Part shown: positions 1 through 10,530 of the stretch, one piece after another
Layout of the letters: each line of letters starts with the position of its first letter
How positions within the stretch are numbered: position 1 is the first letter of the stretch
NCBI GenBank assembly: GCA_013416435.1
Contig: JACCEN010000010.1
Coordinates: 124,001 to 188,000 of the forward strand
Length of the DNA stretch: 64,000 bases
DNA from: Alcaligenaceae bacterium
GTDB lineage: Bacteria; Pseudomonadota; Gammaproteobacteria; Burkholderiales; Burkholderiaceae_B
Direction: 5' to 3'
Made by a program: the position numbers and the translations under genes
Notes under the pieces: generated by a model
What the model saw: the letters and a program-made list of their open reading frames with translations, nothing else
What the model was told of the DNA's origin: nothing
The model's database searches: none

Positions 1-238
1 CGAGCACGGATGGATCGAATCCACCTTGGCTGTTCTGCTGCAATTGCTGCAACTGATTGCGGCGTGCCTGGTCGAAATCCTGCAAGGTCACGGCAGAATC
101 GCCCACCTTTACGAGATCTTGATCGCCGGACACATAATTGGTGTAGCCGCTGACGCCGATCAGAACGAAGGACGGCAAAATCAGCACCAGCAGAATCAAT
201 TGCATCAAACGCTGATGCGTGCGAATGAAATCGAACAT
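1..238 (-). CDS. ppiD: Periplasmic folding factor PpiD / SurA-N-terminal peptidyl-prolyl isomerase (N-terminal part only)
   Basis: The first 79 residues are visible; the gene runs off the left edge. It begins MFDFIRTHQRLMQ, followed by a single hydrophobic membrane anchor (about residues 13-30, rich in L, I and V) and then a periplasmic SurA_N-like start (VKVGDSAVTLQDFDQARR). This is the layout of PpiD, an inner-membrane-anchored chaperone with parvulin domains that helps outer-membrane proteins leave the Sec translocon. The parvulin domains themselves lie outside the window. The ATG at 238 follows a small hydrophobic reading frame by 3 bp and may be translated with it. Confidence 0.85.
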   Translation of the reverse strand, partial: MFDFIRTHQRLMQLILLVLILPSFVLIGVSGYTNYVSGDQDLVKVGDSAVTLQDFDQARRNQLQQLQQNSQGGFDPSVL

Positions 239-241
239 TAA

Positions 242-349
242 TCACTCACTGACACGCAGCCCCGGACGGAACTGCGCGACGGTTGAATCAAAAAAGGCGA
301 TAAGAATCGCCAAGATTACAAAGAACGCGAGTAGAACACGAAATTTCAT
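242..349 (-). CDS. Possible 35-residue small membrane protein upstream of ppiD
   Basis: An ATG at 349 opens a 35-codon frame ending in TGA at 242-244. The product starts MKFRVLLAFF, has one strongly hydrophobic stretch (residues about 4-20), and ends in a short polar tail (QFRPGLRVSE). It lies in the same direction as ppiD and ends 3 bp before its start, which suggests coupling. The Shine-Dalgarno sequence is weak (GGTGG about 9 bp upstream). I do not recognise the family. It could be a real small protein, a leader peptide, or chance. Confidence 0.35.
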   Translation of the reverse strand: MKFRVLLAFFVILAILIAFFDSTVAQFRPGLRVSE

Positions 350-375
350 GGAGTTTACCACCACACTTGCCTGAT

Positions 376-404
376 TTTTCAGTGTCTTCAGGTCACGCTA
401 TAAA
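376..404 (+). promoter_or_regulatory. Putative sigma70 promoter of ugpQ
   Basis: TTTTCA (376-381) and TATAAA (399-404) are separated by 17 bp and stand 55 bp before the chosen ugpQ start. The match is 4/6 and 5/6 to the consensus hexamers. It lies between divergent ugpQ and the ppiD side. Confidence 0.35.
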
Positions 405-459
405 ATACGGGGCAGCCCTCCGCAGGACGCTGCGCCCCTCATATCCGATTCGACAAGCC

Positions 460-1224
460 ATGCCCCATACGCATTCTTCCTGGCCCTACCCCAAACTGAT
501 CGCCCATCGCGGCGCCGGCCGCTTCGCCCCGGAAAACACGCTGGCCTCCATTCGTCTGGGCGCGTCGTACGGCTTTCGCATGATGGAGTACGACGTCAAG
601 CTCAGCCGGGACGGTGTCGCCGTCCTGCTGCACGACGACACCGTCGATCGCAGCTCCAACGGGCAAGGGCCGGCGGCAGATAAAACGCTGGCCGAGCTTT
701 CCAGGCTGGATTTCGGCCTATGGCACTCGGTGGCCTATGCCGGCGAACCCATACCGACACTGCACGCCATTGCCGCCTACACGCTGGCCAATGGCATACA
801 CAGCAATATCGAGATCAAGCCGCATCCCGGTCTGGAAGCGGAAACCGGCAGGCAGGTCGCGCTGCTGGCGCGCCAGCTCTGGGCCGGCGCCGCGCTCCCC
901 CCACTGCTTTCCTCGTTTTCCGAAGCGGCCTTGCAGGCAGCACTCGAAGCAGCGCCCGAGCTTCCTCGCGCGCTGCTGATCGAAAAGGAAGTCCCGCAAG
1001 ACTGGCCGGAACGTGTCAAACGGCTGCAATGCCTGGGCTTGAATCTGAACCACAAGTACACTGGAAAAGCCTTGGTCGAACAGATCAAGGCGGCAGGCCT
1101 CACGCTCGCGATCTGGACCGTCAACGACATCGCGCGCGCCAAAGAACTTATCGACTGGGGCTGCGACGCCATCGTCACCGACGAAGTCGCCACCCTCAAC
1201 CCCGAGTGGGCCGCATCGCTCTGA
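460..1224 (+). CDS. ugpQ: Glycerophosphodiester phosphodiesterase
   Basis: This 254-residue protein hydrolyses glycerophosphodiesters to glycerol-3-phosphate and an alcohol. The GDPD signatures are plain: IAHRG with catalytic H16 and R17, PENT, the metal ligands E43 and D45 in EYDVK, and H58 in LLHDDTVDR. The C-terminal half keeps the TIM-barrel strands (IEIKPHPG, LAIWTVND, AIVTDE). Length matches cytoplasmic UgpQ (about 247). An upstream in-frame ATG at 367 would add 31 residues and would place the start before the putative promoter, so the ATG at 460 is preferred. No Ugp transporter genes are adjacent. Confidence 0.93.
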   Translation: MPHTHSSWPYPKLIAHRGAGRFAPENTLASIRLGASYGFRMMEYDVKLSRDGVAVLLHDDTVDRSSNGQGPAADKTLAELSRLDFGLWHSVAYAGEPIPTLHAIAAYTLANGIHSNIEIKPHPGLEAETGRQVALLARQLWAGAALPPLLSSFSEAALQAALEAAPELPRALLIEKEVPQDWPERVKRLQCLGLNLNHKYTGKALVEQIKAAGLTLAIWTVNDIARAKELIDWGCDAIVTDEVATLNPEWAASL

Positions 1225-1264
1225 TCGCCTCGCCGTGTTACTGGTTTTTATTTAGGGAATTCTT

Positions 1265-2119
1265 TTGTTCAGCTACCGACATGCCTTTCACGCAGGCAAC
1301 CACGCCGACGTCCTGAAGCACGCCGTCTTCGTGCATATTCTGGACCACTACAATCGCAAGGATGCGGCCTATTGGGTCATCGACACCCACGCCGGCGCGG
1401 GGCTATACGACCTTCGCAGCGAATGGGCGCTCAAGAACGGCGAATTCGCCGACGGCCTGGACCGCTTGCTGGGTGCGGACCCGATGCCGCCGCTGATCGA
1501 ACGCTATCTTGAAGAAGTCGAGCATTTCAACCCCGACGGCATTGCCAACTTCTACCCCGGCTCGCCCTGGCTGGCGCTGCGTGCCCTGCGGCCGCAGGAC
1601 CGCCTGCGCCTGTTTGAAATGCATCCATCCGAGGCAGAGGTGCTCAGGCGCAATCTGCAGTCCCAGGGGCGCGGCGCCTTGCGGCAAACCACCATCTACG
1701 AGGCGGACGGCTTTGAAGGCCTGAAGAGCCAATTGCCACCGACACCCCGGCGCGGAGTCGTCATCATTGATCCTTCTTATGAAGACAAGAAAGATTACCG
1801 AAAAACGCTGCAATCCATCGACGACGGCCTGAAACGATTCGCCACCGGCTGCTTCATCGTCTGGTATCCGCTGGTCCAGCGCCGGGAAGTGCAAGAAATG
1901 CTGCGCTCGCTGGAGCGCCTGAAGACGCCCTGGCTGAATGCCTCGCTGACTGTGCGCAAGCCGGCGCGCGACGGCTTTGGGCTGCACGGCAGCGGCATGT
2001 TCGTTCTGAATCCGCCCTGGACGCTGCATGCCGAATTGACCAGGGCCCTACCCTGGCTCAGCGAGAAGCTCAAGCTGGATGACCGCGCCACCTTCGCGCT
2101 CAAGCAACAGGGCAACTGA
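1265..2119 (+). CDS. rlmJ: 23S rRNA (adenine(2030)-N6)-methyltransferase
   Basis: The 284-residue product has the family N-terminus FSYRHAFHAGNHADVLKH almost exactly as in E. coli RlmJ (280 residues), so the start must be the TTG at 1265, preceded by AGGGAATTC. The catalytic NPPY-type motif of this family appears as IIDPSYE (residues about 167-173). It methylates A2030 of 23S rRNA using S-adenosylmethionine. The stop codon falls just before a pair of palindromic repeats. The non-ATG start is the only unusual feature. Confidence 0.93.
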   Translation: MFSYRHAFHAGNHADVLKHAVFVHILDHYNRKDAAYWVIDTHAGAGLYDLRSEWALKNGEFADGLDRLLGADPMPPLIERYLEEVEHFNPDGIANFYPGSPWLALRALRPQDRLRLFEMHPSEAEVLRRNLQSQGRGALRQTTIYEADGFEGLKSQLPPTPRRGVVIIDPSYEDKKDYRKTLQSIDDGLKRFATGCFIVWYPLVQRREVQEMLRSLERLKTPWLNASLTVRKPARDGFGLHGSGMFVLNPPWTLHAELTRALPWLSEKLKLDDRATFALKQQGN

Positions 2120-2125
2120 CCCTGA

Positions 2126-2226
2126 GGGGTCAGACCCCGTACGGGGTCTGACCCCCGCCATCCAAGCCACAAGGCAATTTACAGGGCTTGACTCTGAGGG
2201 GTCAGACCCCGTACGGGGTCTGCCCC
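2126..2226. repeat. Palindromic repeat locus 1 (two copies), convergent rlmJ/rluF
   Basis: Copies are at 2126-2155 and 2198-2226. The family unit is a 30-bp perfect palindrome: left arm GGGGTCAGACCCC, centre GTAC (or ATGC, GCAT and similar), right arm GGGGTCTGACCCC. Each arm is itself a near-palindrome around its middle base. The second copy has lost two bases in its right arm (GGGGTCTGCCCC with the AC shortened). Both copies sit between two gene 3' ends, where a bidirectional terminator would act. There is no T-run. Confidence 0.95.
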
Positions 2227-2229
2227 TCA

Positions 2230-2973
2230 TTACAGGAAGCGTTCGCCTTCCTTCAAATAGCGCCATTGCCCGGGGGGCAGGTCGCCCAGGACGATACGCC
2301 CCATCCGCACACGCTTCAGGCCCACCACCTTGAGGCCGACCTGTTCACACATGCGCCGGATCTGGCGCTTCTTGCCCTCTTGCAGGATGAATCGCAGCTG
2401 GTCCTCGTTCTGCCAGCTGACTTCGGCCGGCCGCAACGGCTGCCCATCGAGGGAAAGGCCGTGATTCAGCATGGCCAGCCCATTGCCTGCGATCTTGCCG
2501 GTGACTCGTACCAGGTATTCTTTTTCGATGTCGGAGTCGTCGCTGATCAACTGGCGCGCGATACGCCCATCCTGGGTCAACACCAGCAGCCCCTGCGAAT
2601 CGATGTCCAGCCTGCCGGCGGGAGCGAGGCCGCGCAAGTGGGCCGGGTCAAAGCGCGTGACCGACTTGCCGGCGCGATACTGATTGGCGGCGGTGATCAG
2701 GGACACCGCCGGCCGGTATCCCTGTTCGGCCTGGCCGGAAACATAGCCGACAGGCTTGTTCAGCAGAATGGTGACCCGCGCGGTCTGCCGCGCCCGCGCC
2801 TGCTTATCGAGCGTGATCTTTTGATTCGGCCACGCCTTGCTGCCCAGCTCGGGCACCACCACGCCATCGACGCGTACCCAGCCGCGCTCTATGTAAGCGT
2901 CTGCTTCGCGTCGCGAGCACAGGCCTTGTTCGGCCATCAATTTTGAAATTCGTATTTTTTCCATAAACAGCAT
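2230..2973 (-). CDS. rluF: Pseudouridine synthase, RluF type (23S rRNA / tRNA)
   Basis: The 247-residue protein has an N-terminal S4 RNA-binding domain ([24 protein letters not shown], residues about 7-30) and an RsuA/RluB/E/F catalytic domain. The catalytic aspartate lies in [25 protein letters not shown] and [12 protein letters not shown] match RluF better than RluB or RsuA. It isomerises uridine to pseudouridine; E. coli RluF acts on U2604. The ATG at 2973 (MLFMEK) and the one at 2964 are both possible starts. It is divergent from ubiC with only a few bases between. Confidence 0.85.
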   Translation of the reverse strand: MLFMEKIRISKLMAEQGLCSRREADAYIERGWVRVDGVVVPELGSKAWPNQKITLDKQARARQTARVTILLNKPVGYVSGQAEQGYRPAVSLITAANQYRAGKSVTRFDPAHLRGLAPAGRLDIDSQGLLVLTQDGRIARQLISDDSDIEKEYLVRVTGKIAGNGLAMLNHGLSLDGQPLRPAEVSWQNEDQLRFILQEGKKRQIRRMCEQVGLKVVGLKRVRMGRIVLGDLPPGQWRYLKEGERFL

Positions 2974-2987
2974 TTTATGACTTTGGC

Positions 2988-2993
2988 GATAAT
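2988..2993 (+). promoter_or_regulatory. Putative -10 element (GATAAT) directly before ubiC
   Basis: GATAAT ends 7 bp before the ATG at 3001. A transcript starting at the usual distance would begin at or next to the start codon and leave no room for a Shine-Dalgarno sequence. No convincing -35 is seen. Confidence 0.3.
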
Positions 2994-3000
2994 ACCGTTT

Positions 3001-3597
3001 ATGGAATTACATCCGCCTCACCATACCGATTGGCTGGCACGGCCCGCGCCGTCGTTCAGCCGCTTGCAGAAACACTGGCTTTTCCGCCCCGGTGCATTGA
3101 CCGCGGGCCTGCGCCGAATCGGCCATGTACAGCTTCGGGTCACGGCCGAGCATCCCGACGGCCTGCTGCCGTCCGAAGCATGGATGCTGGGCCTCAAGCC
3201 GCGAAGCCCGATCTGGGTGCGCGAGATCATCATGTCCATCGACGGCGTGGACAGCGTCTACGCCCGCAGCTTCACGCCGCTCGCCGCCTCTCATGGCCTC
3301 TGGCAAGGCATGCGCCGCCTGCGCACCCGCCCTTTGGCCGACATGCTGTACCACAGCTCTGAAATCACGCGCTCGCCCTTCCTGGCATGCCAGCCGGGTC
3401 TGCACAATCCCCTTTACAAGACCGGCCAGCGCATACTCGGCCCGCAGTGCCCGGCTCCGCAACGCCTCGTCGCGCGCTGCTCCGCCTTCTGGCGGCACGG
3501 GCAGCCTTTGCTCGTCGCGGAATGCTTTCTTCCTGAGTTCTGGTTTCTGGCCGGAGCTGAGGGGTCAGACCCCATGCGGGGTCTGACCCCTGGCTGA
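3001..3597 (+). CDS. ubiC: Chorismate lyase (chorismate-pyruvate lyase)
   Basis: The 198-residue product matches UbiC, which removes pyruvate from chorismate to give 4-hydroxybenzoate, the first step of ubiquinone synthesis. Family features are the N-terminal [35 protein letters not shown] in the middle, YARSFTPL, and the C-terminal [23 protein letters not shown] carrying the conserved Glu. After the family C-terminus the frame runs on for about 12 codons through a palindromic repeat ([11 protein letters not shown]) before its stop. An earlier ATG at 2977 is in frame, but it precedes the -10 element and adds nothing conserved. Confidence 0.87.
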   Translation: MELHPPHHTDWLARPAPSFSRLQKHWLFRPGALTAGLRRIGHVQLRVTAEHPDGLLPSEAWMLGLKPRSPIWVREIIMSIDGVDSVYARSFTPLAASHGLWQGMRRLRTRPLADMLYHSSEITRSPFLACQPGLHNPLYKTGQRILGPQCPAPQRLVARCSAFWRHGQPLLVAECFLPEFWFLAGAEGSDPMRGLTPG

Positions 3598-3660
3598 GAG
3601 GGTCTGACCCCATTTGATCCGGCGACCGAGAGGTCAGACCCCCATTCGGGGTCTGACCCC
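3561..3660. repeat. Palindromic repeat locus 2 (two copies plus a half), convergent ubiC/yaeQ
   Basis: Full copies are at 3561-3590 (centre ATGC) and 3630-3660 (left arm starts GAGGTC); a lone right arm is at 3599-3611. The first copy is translated as the ubiC C-terminus. The last copy abuts the yaeQ stop codon. Confidence 0.95.
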
Positions 3661-4197
3661 CTACCGCCAGGTTTCCAGCTCCACGCTCACGCTGTCTTCA
3701 CCCGAGGACAGCAGGATCGAGCCTTCGTCTATGGTGGCGTGGAGATTCATGCTGCGCTGCGCGAGCCGGGCCAATGCCTGGGCGCTGGCCGGGTCGACGG
3801 AGTACACGGCCAGGTCGCGCATGCGGGCGGCCGCGCCCTGAACCCCTTGCCACCATACTTTGCTGGCATGCCCGCCATAGCAGAACACCACCACGCGCCG
3901 CGACTTGCCCGCTGCCTGCAGCAGGCGGCGCTCGTCGGGATGCCCGAGATCTATCCAGGCATGGATGTCGCCCGTCAAGTCCTTCTGCCAGATTGCGGGT
4001 TCTTCGGTAGTGCTCAAGCCGCGCGTGAAGGCCAGGTTCTCGTCCGCGTGAAGCGCGAATGCAAGCACCCTGAGCATCATGCGCTCGTCGGTTTCGGAGG
4101 GATGGCGAGCCAGCGTCAGCGTGTGGCTGCCGTAGTAGCCGCGCCGCATGTCGGCCACATGCAGCTCGAGCTTGAATATCGTTGCGCGCAGCGCCAT
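3661..4197 (-). CDS. yaeQ: YaeQ family protein
   Basis: The 178-residue product aligns along its whole length with E. coli YaeQ (181 residues): MALRATIFKLELHVADM, LTLARHPSETDERMMLRVLAFALHADE, LPDERR-like HPDERRLLQAAGKS, KVWWQG and SMNLHATIDEG. YaeQ has a PD-(D/E)xK-nuclease-like fold, and its role is not established (it was once linked to RfaH suppression). It starts 1 bp after the glnB stop and so is probably co-transcribed with glnB and the upstream channel gene. Confidence 0.92.
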   Translation of the reverse strand: MALRATIFKLELHVADMRRGYYGSHTLTLARHPSETDERMMLRVLAFALHADENLAFTRGLSTTEEPAIWQKDLTGDIHAWIDLGHPDERRLLQAAGKSRRVVVFCYGGHASKVWWQGVQGAAARMRDLAVYSVDPASAQALARLAQRSMNLHATIDEGSILLSSGEDSVSVELETWR

Positions 4198-4198
4198 G

Positions 4199-5906
<1,708 letters not shown>

Positions 5907-5991
5907 CGCCTTGTTCCGCCGCCCCGAGCCTGCCCGCAGTCCCTGGTGCATCCATGGTAAACGGGTAATATAACGTAGCTGCCACGTCCCT

Positions 5992-5997
5992 TATAAT
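5992..5997 (+). promoter_or_regulatory. -10 element (TATAAT) directly before argH
   Basis: A consensus TATAAT ends 9 bp before the argH ATG, so the predicted transcript start falls within a few bases of the start codon. The -35 region is poor. Confidence 0.4.
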
Positions 5998-6006
5998 TCG
6001 GCCACT

Positions 6007-7446
6007 ATGACCAAGAACTCCGCACCCGATCTCCAAGACCAGTTTGCCAACAAATCGCAAGCCTGGTCCGCCCGTTTTTCCGAACCCGTCTCCGATCTCG
6101 TCAAGCGCTACACCGCTTCCGTCCATTTCGACAAGCGCATGGCCCATTTCGACATCGAAGGCTCGCTCGCCCATGCCGAGATGCTGGCTTCCATCGGCAT
6201 CATTTCCGAAGGGGACAGAATCTCCATCGAACGAGGCATGGCCCGCATCCGCGAAGAGATCGATGCGGACACCTTCATGTGGTCGCTGGACCTGGAAGAC
6301 GTGCACCTGAACATCGAGAAGCGCCTGGTCGAGCTCATCGGCGATGCCGGAAAACGCCTGCATACCGGCCGGTCGCGCAACGACCAGGTGGCGACCGACA
6401 TCCGGCTGTGGGTGCGCAACGAAATCGACATTTCCGTGGACCTGCTGCGCGAACTGCGGCGTAAGCTGGCCGAGCTCGCGCTCAAGCATGCCGCCACCAT
6501 CCTGCCCGGCTTCACGCATCTGCAAGTCGCCCAGCCGGTAACGTTCGGGCACCATCTGCTGGCCTATGCCGAAATGTTCGGCCGCGACGCCGAACGCCTT
6601 GCCGACTGCCGCAAACGCGTCAATCGGCTGCCGCTGGGCGCGGCCGCCCTGGCCGGTACTTCCTACCCCATCGACCGCGAGCGCGTCGCGCGCACACTGG
6701 GCTTCGACGGCGTATGCCGCAATTCCCTCGACGCCGTTTCCGATCGCGACTTCGCCATCGAATTCTGCGCAGCGGCGGCCCTGATCATGACCCACGTCTC
6801 GCGCCTGTCCGAAGAGCTGGTGCTGTGGATGAGCCCCCGCGTCGGCTTCATCGACCTGGCCGACCGCTTCTGCACCGGCAGCTCCATCATGCCGCAAAAG
6901 AAGAACCCTGATGTCCCCGAACTGGCGCGCGGCAAGACAGGCCGGGTGAACGGGCATCTTATCGCGCTCCTGACCCTGATGAAAGGCCAGCCGCTGGCCT
7001 ACAACAAGGACAACCAGGAAGACAAGGAAGGCCTGTTCGACTCGGCGGACACGATCCGCGACACGCTCACCATTTTCGTCGACCTGGTCGGCGGCATCCG
7101 CGTCAAGTCCGAAGCCATGCGCGCCGCGGCGCTGCAAGGTTTCGCCACCGCGACCGACCTGGCCGATTACCTGGTCAAGAAAGGCGTGCCCTTCCGCGAC
7201 GCCCACGAAACCGTCGCCCATGCCGTGCGCATGTGCGACGAGCGCGGCTGCGACCTGGCCGACCTGACCCTCGAAGAACTGAAGGGCGTCAATGAGCTCG
7301 TCGAAGACGACGTCTTCGAGGTGCTGACCCTGGAAGGCTCGGTCGCCTCCCGCAAGCATGTCGGCGGCACCGCGCCGGAGCGCGTCCGGGAAGAAGCGCA
7401 GCGGGTATTGGATGAAACCGAGGGGTCAGGCCCGCAAGGGGTCTGA
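6007..7446 (+). CDS. argH: Argininosuccinate lyase
   Basis: The 479-residue enzyme splits argininosuccinate into arginine and fumarate, the last step of arginine synthesis. The fumarase/aspartase signature [12 protein letters not shown] is intact (residues about 292-303), as are [14 protein letters not shown] and [13 protein letters not shown]. The N-terminus matches Bordetella ArgH ([28 protein letters not shown]). There is no Shine-Dalgarno sequence, and a consensus -10 stands right before the start. The last seven residues (GSGPQGV) and the stop come from a degenerate palindromic repeat. It is divergent from the channel operon. Confidence 0.97.
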   Translation: MTKNSAPDLQDQFANKSQAWSARFSEPVSDLVKRYTASVHFDKRMAHFDIEGSLAHAEMLASIGIISEGDRISIERGMARIREEIDADTFMWSLDLEDVHLNIEKRLVELIGDAGKRLHTGRSRNDQVATDIRLWVRNEIDISVDLLRELRRKLAELALKHAATILPGFTHLQVAQPVTFGHHLLAYAEMFGRDAERLADCRKRVNRLPLGAAALAGTSYPIDRERVARTLGFDGVCRNSLDAVSDRDFAIEFCAAAALIMTHVSRLSEELVLWMSPRVGFIDLADRFCTGSSIMPQKKNPDVPELARGKTGRVNGHLIALLTLMKGQPLAYNKDNQEDKEGLFDSADTIRDTLTIFVDLVGGIRVKSEAMRAAALQGFATATDLADYLVKKGVPFRDAHETVAHAVRMCDERGCDLADLTLEELKGVNELVEDDVFEVLTLEGSVASRKHVGGTAPERVREEAQRVLDETEGSGPQGV

Positions 7447-7550
7447 CCCCGATTTGAGTTGTATGGGGTCAGACCCCGCATGGGGTCTGACCCCCGACTG
7501 CCCGGCTCCTGTTTGATCTTGGGGTCAGACCCCGGATGGGGTCTGACCCC
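7422..7550. repeat. Palindromic repeat locus 3 (three copies), convergent argH/rlmD
   Basis: Copies are at 7422-7450 (degenerate: AGGCCC in the left arm), 7465-7494 (centre GCAT) and 7521-7550 (centre GGAT). The first supplies the end of argH and the third the end of rlmD, so both convergent genes stop inside repeats. Confidence 0.95.
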
Positions 7551-8859
7551 CACTGAAAACGGCAATCGACTCGACATGGCCGGTGTGCGGAAACATATTG
7601 ATCACCCCCGCGCTTTCCAGCCGATAGCCGCCCTCATGCACAAGGATGCCGGCGTCGCGCGCCAGGGTGGCGGGGTTGCATGACACATAGACCATGCGCG
7701 CCGGGCGCTCTTCGGCCCCCAAGGAGGCCAGGGCGCAGGACACCGCTTCCGCGCCCTCTCTGGGCGGGTCGATCAATATGCGATCGAAATGCCCCAGCTT
7801 CCGCAGCCAATCCGCATCCACCTCGAACAGGTTCAGGGTAGCGAAGGATGTCTTCGAGTCCAGGCCATGCTGGCGCGCCGCTTCCAGCGCGCGTGCCGTC
7901 AGCGCGGAACTGCCTTCTATGCCCACCACCTGCGCGGCGCGCGTGGCCAACGGCAGCGTGAAGTTTCCCAACCCGCAAAACAGATCAGCCACTCGGTGTT
8001 CGGGCGCAAGCTCGAGCAAGGATAAGGCCTTGGAAATCAACACGCGGTTGATGGCGTGATTCACCTGCGTGAAGTCCGTCGGCCGGTAAGGCATGCGCAA
8101 GCCGAACTCCGGCAAGGCGTAGGCCAGCTTGCCCTCATCCGCGGCATCCAGCAGATGCACGGTTTCAGGCCCCTTGGGCTGCAGCCACCATGAGACTTGA
8201 TGGCGCGCCGCGAACTCCCTCAGCAGCACGATATCGCCCGAGGTCAGCGGCTCCATGTGGCGCAGCAGCAATGCCGTGGTCTGGTCGCCGACCGCCACCT
8301 CGATCTGCGGAATCCGATCGGGTTGAGCCAGGGATTCGACCAATGCGCGCAGCGGCATCAGCATGGCGGAAACATGGGGGGGAAGAACTTTGCATTCCCG
8401 CATATCGGCAACATAGCTGCCCCGCCGTTCGCGAAACCCGACCAGCACCCCGCCCTTTTTGCGGACCACGCGCACGGACAAACGCGCCCGATAGCGATAG
8501 CCCAACGAAGGTCCATGCATGGGAGGCAGGATGCGGTCCGGATGCAGTCTTCCGATATGCCATAAGGCATCTTCCAATACGCGCTGCTTTACCGCTACCT
8601 GCGCGGCGGGATCCAGATGCTGCATGGCGCAACCGCCACACACGCCAAAGTGCGGACAGGGAGGCTGTACACGCTGGGAAGAAGGCTTCAGGATTTTTTC
8701 AAGGCGGGCGGTGTCATAGGAAGGCTTGCGGCGGGTGATGGACACCTGCACACGTTCCCCGGGCAGCGCACCGTCGACAAAAACGACTTTGCCCTCGCGG
8801 CGCGCGACACCACGCGCCTCGAGATCCAGGGATTCAATACTTAGAACTTCGAACGTCAT
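7525..8859 (-). CDS. rlmD: 23S rRNA (uracil(1939)-C5)-methyltransferase
   Basis: The 444-residue protein has an N-terminal TRAM domain (residues about 1-60), an iron-sulfur cluster motif (C68, C74, C77 in [10 protein letters not shown]), a Rossmann SAM-binding domain ([23 protein letters not shown]) and the catalytic cysteine motif [12 protein letters not shown]. These define RlmD (RumA), which methylates U1939. The ATG at 8859 ([17 protein letters not shown]) fits the TRAM start better than the upstream in-frame ATG at 8898. The last residues (GGQTPSGV) come from a palindromic repeat. Confidence 0.95.
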   Translation of the reverse strand: MTFEVLSIESLDLEARGVARREGKVVFVDGALPGERVQVSITRRKPSYDTARLEKILKPSSQRVQPPCPHFGVCGGCAMQHLDPAAQVAVKQRVLEDALWHIGRLHPDRILPPMHGPSLGYRYRARLSVRVVRKKGGVLVGFRERRGSYVADMRECKVLPPHVSAMLMPLRALVESLAQPDRIPQIEVAVGDQTTALLLRHMEPLTSGDIVLLREFAARHQVSWWLQPKGPETVHLLDAADEGKLAYALPEFGLRMPYRPTDFTQVNHAINRVLISKALSLLELAPEHRVADLFCGLGNFTLPLATRAAQVVGIEGSSALTARALEAARQHGLDSKTSFATLNLFEVDADWLRKLGHFDRILIDPPREGAEAVSCALASLGAEERPARMVYVSCNPATLARDAGILVHEGGYRLESAGVINMFPHTGHVESIAVFSGGQTPSGV

Positions 8860-8939
8860 TATTCGTGCATCCAGAAAATCAGCCCCGAATTTTGACATTC
8901 CCGAGAAAGTAAGTCGAGCCGGGATGACGCGAGCGACCC

Positions 8940-8970
8940 GGGGTCAGACCCTTGTACAGGGTCTGACCCC
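8940..8970. repeat. Palindromic repeat locus 4 (one copy), downstream of the spy-like gene
   Basis: The arms are GGGGTCAGACCCT and AGGGTCTGACCCC with centre TGTAC. The last base of the left arm and the first of the right arm changed together (C/G to T/A), so the palindrome is kept. It lies between two genes in the same direction. Confidence 0.9.
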
Positions 8971-8982
8971 ACGATTGGCGCA

Positions 8983-9624
8983 TCAAGAAGCGACTTTCTC
9001 CGTGGTTTTTTCCGTGGAACGCGCCTTGCGGTCCTTGCGTTCTTCCATGCGCTTGGCCAGCTTCTCGGCCCGCTCATTCATATGGGCCACGACTTTATCC
9101 TGTTGGGATTGGTCCAGCGATTCCCAGACCGCGAGCCATTTCTCGTCGATCTGGCGGCGCTCGGCGCGCAGCTGCTCATGCTTGGCGTCGGCCTGTTTCA
9201 GAGCCGCGCGAGGATCGATCTTGCCCTGCTTGACCTGTTCGCGTTTTTCCTTGAACGCCGCTTTCATGCCATCGCCGCGATCCGCCCTCAGTTGCTTCTG
9301 CGCGCTGCGTGCCTCGTCCAGAACTTTGCTTTGTTGCTCGGTCAGGCTCAGGGTGTCTACGAAGCGCTTGCTGACCGGCCCATAGCCGGGCACCCACAAA
9401 CCGGCGTCCGCGTGGCCGTGCTTCATATGCTTGTGATGATGGCCTTCCTTGTGGAAGCGGCGCTCTCCACGCTGGCCGGACTTCTCAGCCTGTACCGAAT
9501 TTTCCTGTGCGGCGGTTGCGGCCGTGTCGCCCGCGGCAGGCGTCGCCGCATGCGAAGCGCTGAAGACAAAAGCGGCTGCGGTGGCTGCAACGAGGGCGGG
9601 CACAGAGAACTTGGTGGTTTTCAT
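8983..9624 (-). CDS. Spy/CpxP-like periplasmic protein with His-rich segment
   Basis: The 213-residue protein has a clear signal peptide (MKTTKFSVPALVAATAAAFVFSASHA), then a His-rich stretch at about 60-75 (HKEGHHHKHMKHGHAD). The helical LTxxQ-type body follows (SLTEQQSKVLDEARSAQKQLRA, WESLDQSQQDKVVAHMNERAEKL). This resembles Spy/CpxP, small ATP-independent periplasmic chaperones induced by envelope stress. The His cluster suggests Zn, Cu or Ni binding, which is inference. The ATG at 9624 has an AGGAATCC ribosome site. The C-terminal tail is highly charged (K, R, E). Confidence 0.75.
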   Translation of the reverse strand: MKTTKFSVPALVAATAAAFVFSASHAATPAAGDTAATAAQENSVQAEKSGQRGERRFHKEGHHHKHMKHGHADAGLWVPGYGPVSKRFVDTLSLTEQQSKVLDEARSAQKQLRADRGDGMKAAFKEKREQVKQGKIDPRAALKQADAKHEQLRAERRQIDEKWLAVWESLDQSQQDKVVAHMNERAEKLAKRMEERKDRKARSTEKTTEKVAS

Positions 9625-9753
9625 GAGGATTCCTTTTGACTGGTTAGGAGGCCTCATTGTGCCGTCGTGCCGATTTCGGTCTTGTTTCAAGCGCGAGTCC
9701 GATTCTTTCAGTGGATTTCAGCAGAAGCCCGGCGACTCAGGCCCCCATGCCGT

Positions 9754-10530
9754 TCAGCCCCACGCCGCCATGTACTCCCTCCAGTGCGGCGCCTCGCTGG
9801 CGGCAAGAGTGTCGCGCACGAGCTGGACTTCGGCCTCATAGGCGGTTTGATCGAGCTCGCCCCTCATGAAGCGGAAGCGGCAATACACCAGCCAGGTATT
9901 GACCACGTCGGTCTCGCAATAGGCGCGCACGTCGTCGGCCTGCCCTTCCGACCAGGCCTTCCAGACCTGGCTGCCGTCCATGCCCAGCTTTCCCGGGAAA
10001 CCGCAAAGCTTGGCCAGATCGTCCATCGGTGCGTTGGCGCGGCCGTTGTACTTGGCCAGTAAATCCATGAGGTCGATGTGGCGGGTATGGTAGCGGCTGA
10101 TGTAGTTGTTGAACTTGAAGTCCCGGTCGTCCTCGCCCATGTCCCAGTAGCGCGGCGCCTGCACGCCGTGTATCAGGCTGCGGTAATGCAACACGGGAAG
10201 ATCGAAGCCCGAGCCATTCCAGCTCACGAGCCGGGGCGTATAGCGCTCGATGGTCTTGAAGAACCCATTGAGCAGCGCGGGCTCGGGGTCGTCGGCCGCG
10301 CCCAGGGTTTTCACACGGAAGCCGCTATCGTCGCGAAAGGCGCAGCCGACCACTGCGACCTTGTGCAGGTGCAGGGGAAGAAAATCATTCCCGTGCGTTT
10401 CGCGGCGGGCGGCCAACGCAGCTTCGATGACCTCCGTTTCGGACATCCCCGCATCCCATTCCGGATGCAGCTTGCGCAGCCCTTCGGCGTCCGGGATGGT
10501 TTCCAGGTCGAAGACGAGGGTGGGGATCAT
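9754..10530 (-). CDS. Predicted 3'-5' exonuclease related to the PolB exonuclease domain
   Basis: The 258-residue DnaQ-fold protein keeps the exonuclease acidic motifs: FDLETIPD (D8, E10), LVSWNGSGFDLPVL (Exo II) and a C-terminal YCETDVVNTWLVY (Exo III). This is the family annotated as the DNA polymerase B exonuclease-like domain, PF10108; its cellular role is unknown. It overlaps the nlpD stop by 4 bp (ATGA) and so belongs to the surE-pcm-nlpD transcription unit, occupying the position rpoS often holds. Confidence 0.85.
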   Translation of the reverse strand: MIPTLVFDLETIPDAEGLRKLHPEWDAGMSETEVIEAALAARRETHGNDFLPLHLHKVAVVGCAFRDDSGFRVKTLGAADDPEPALLNGFFKTIERYTPRLVSWNGSGFDLPVLHYRSLIHGVQAPRYWDMGEDDRDFKFNNYISRYHTRHIDLMDLLAKYNGRANAPMDDLAKLCGFPGKLGMDGSQVWKAWSEGQADDVRAYCETDVVNTWLVYCRFRFMRGELDQTAYEAEVQLVRDTLAASEAPHWREYMAAWG

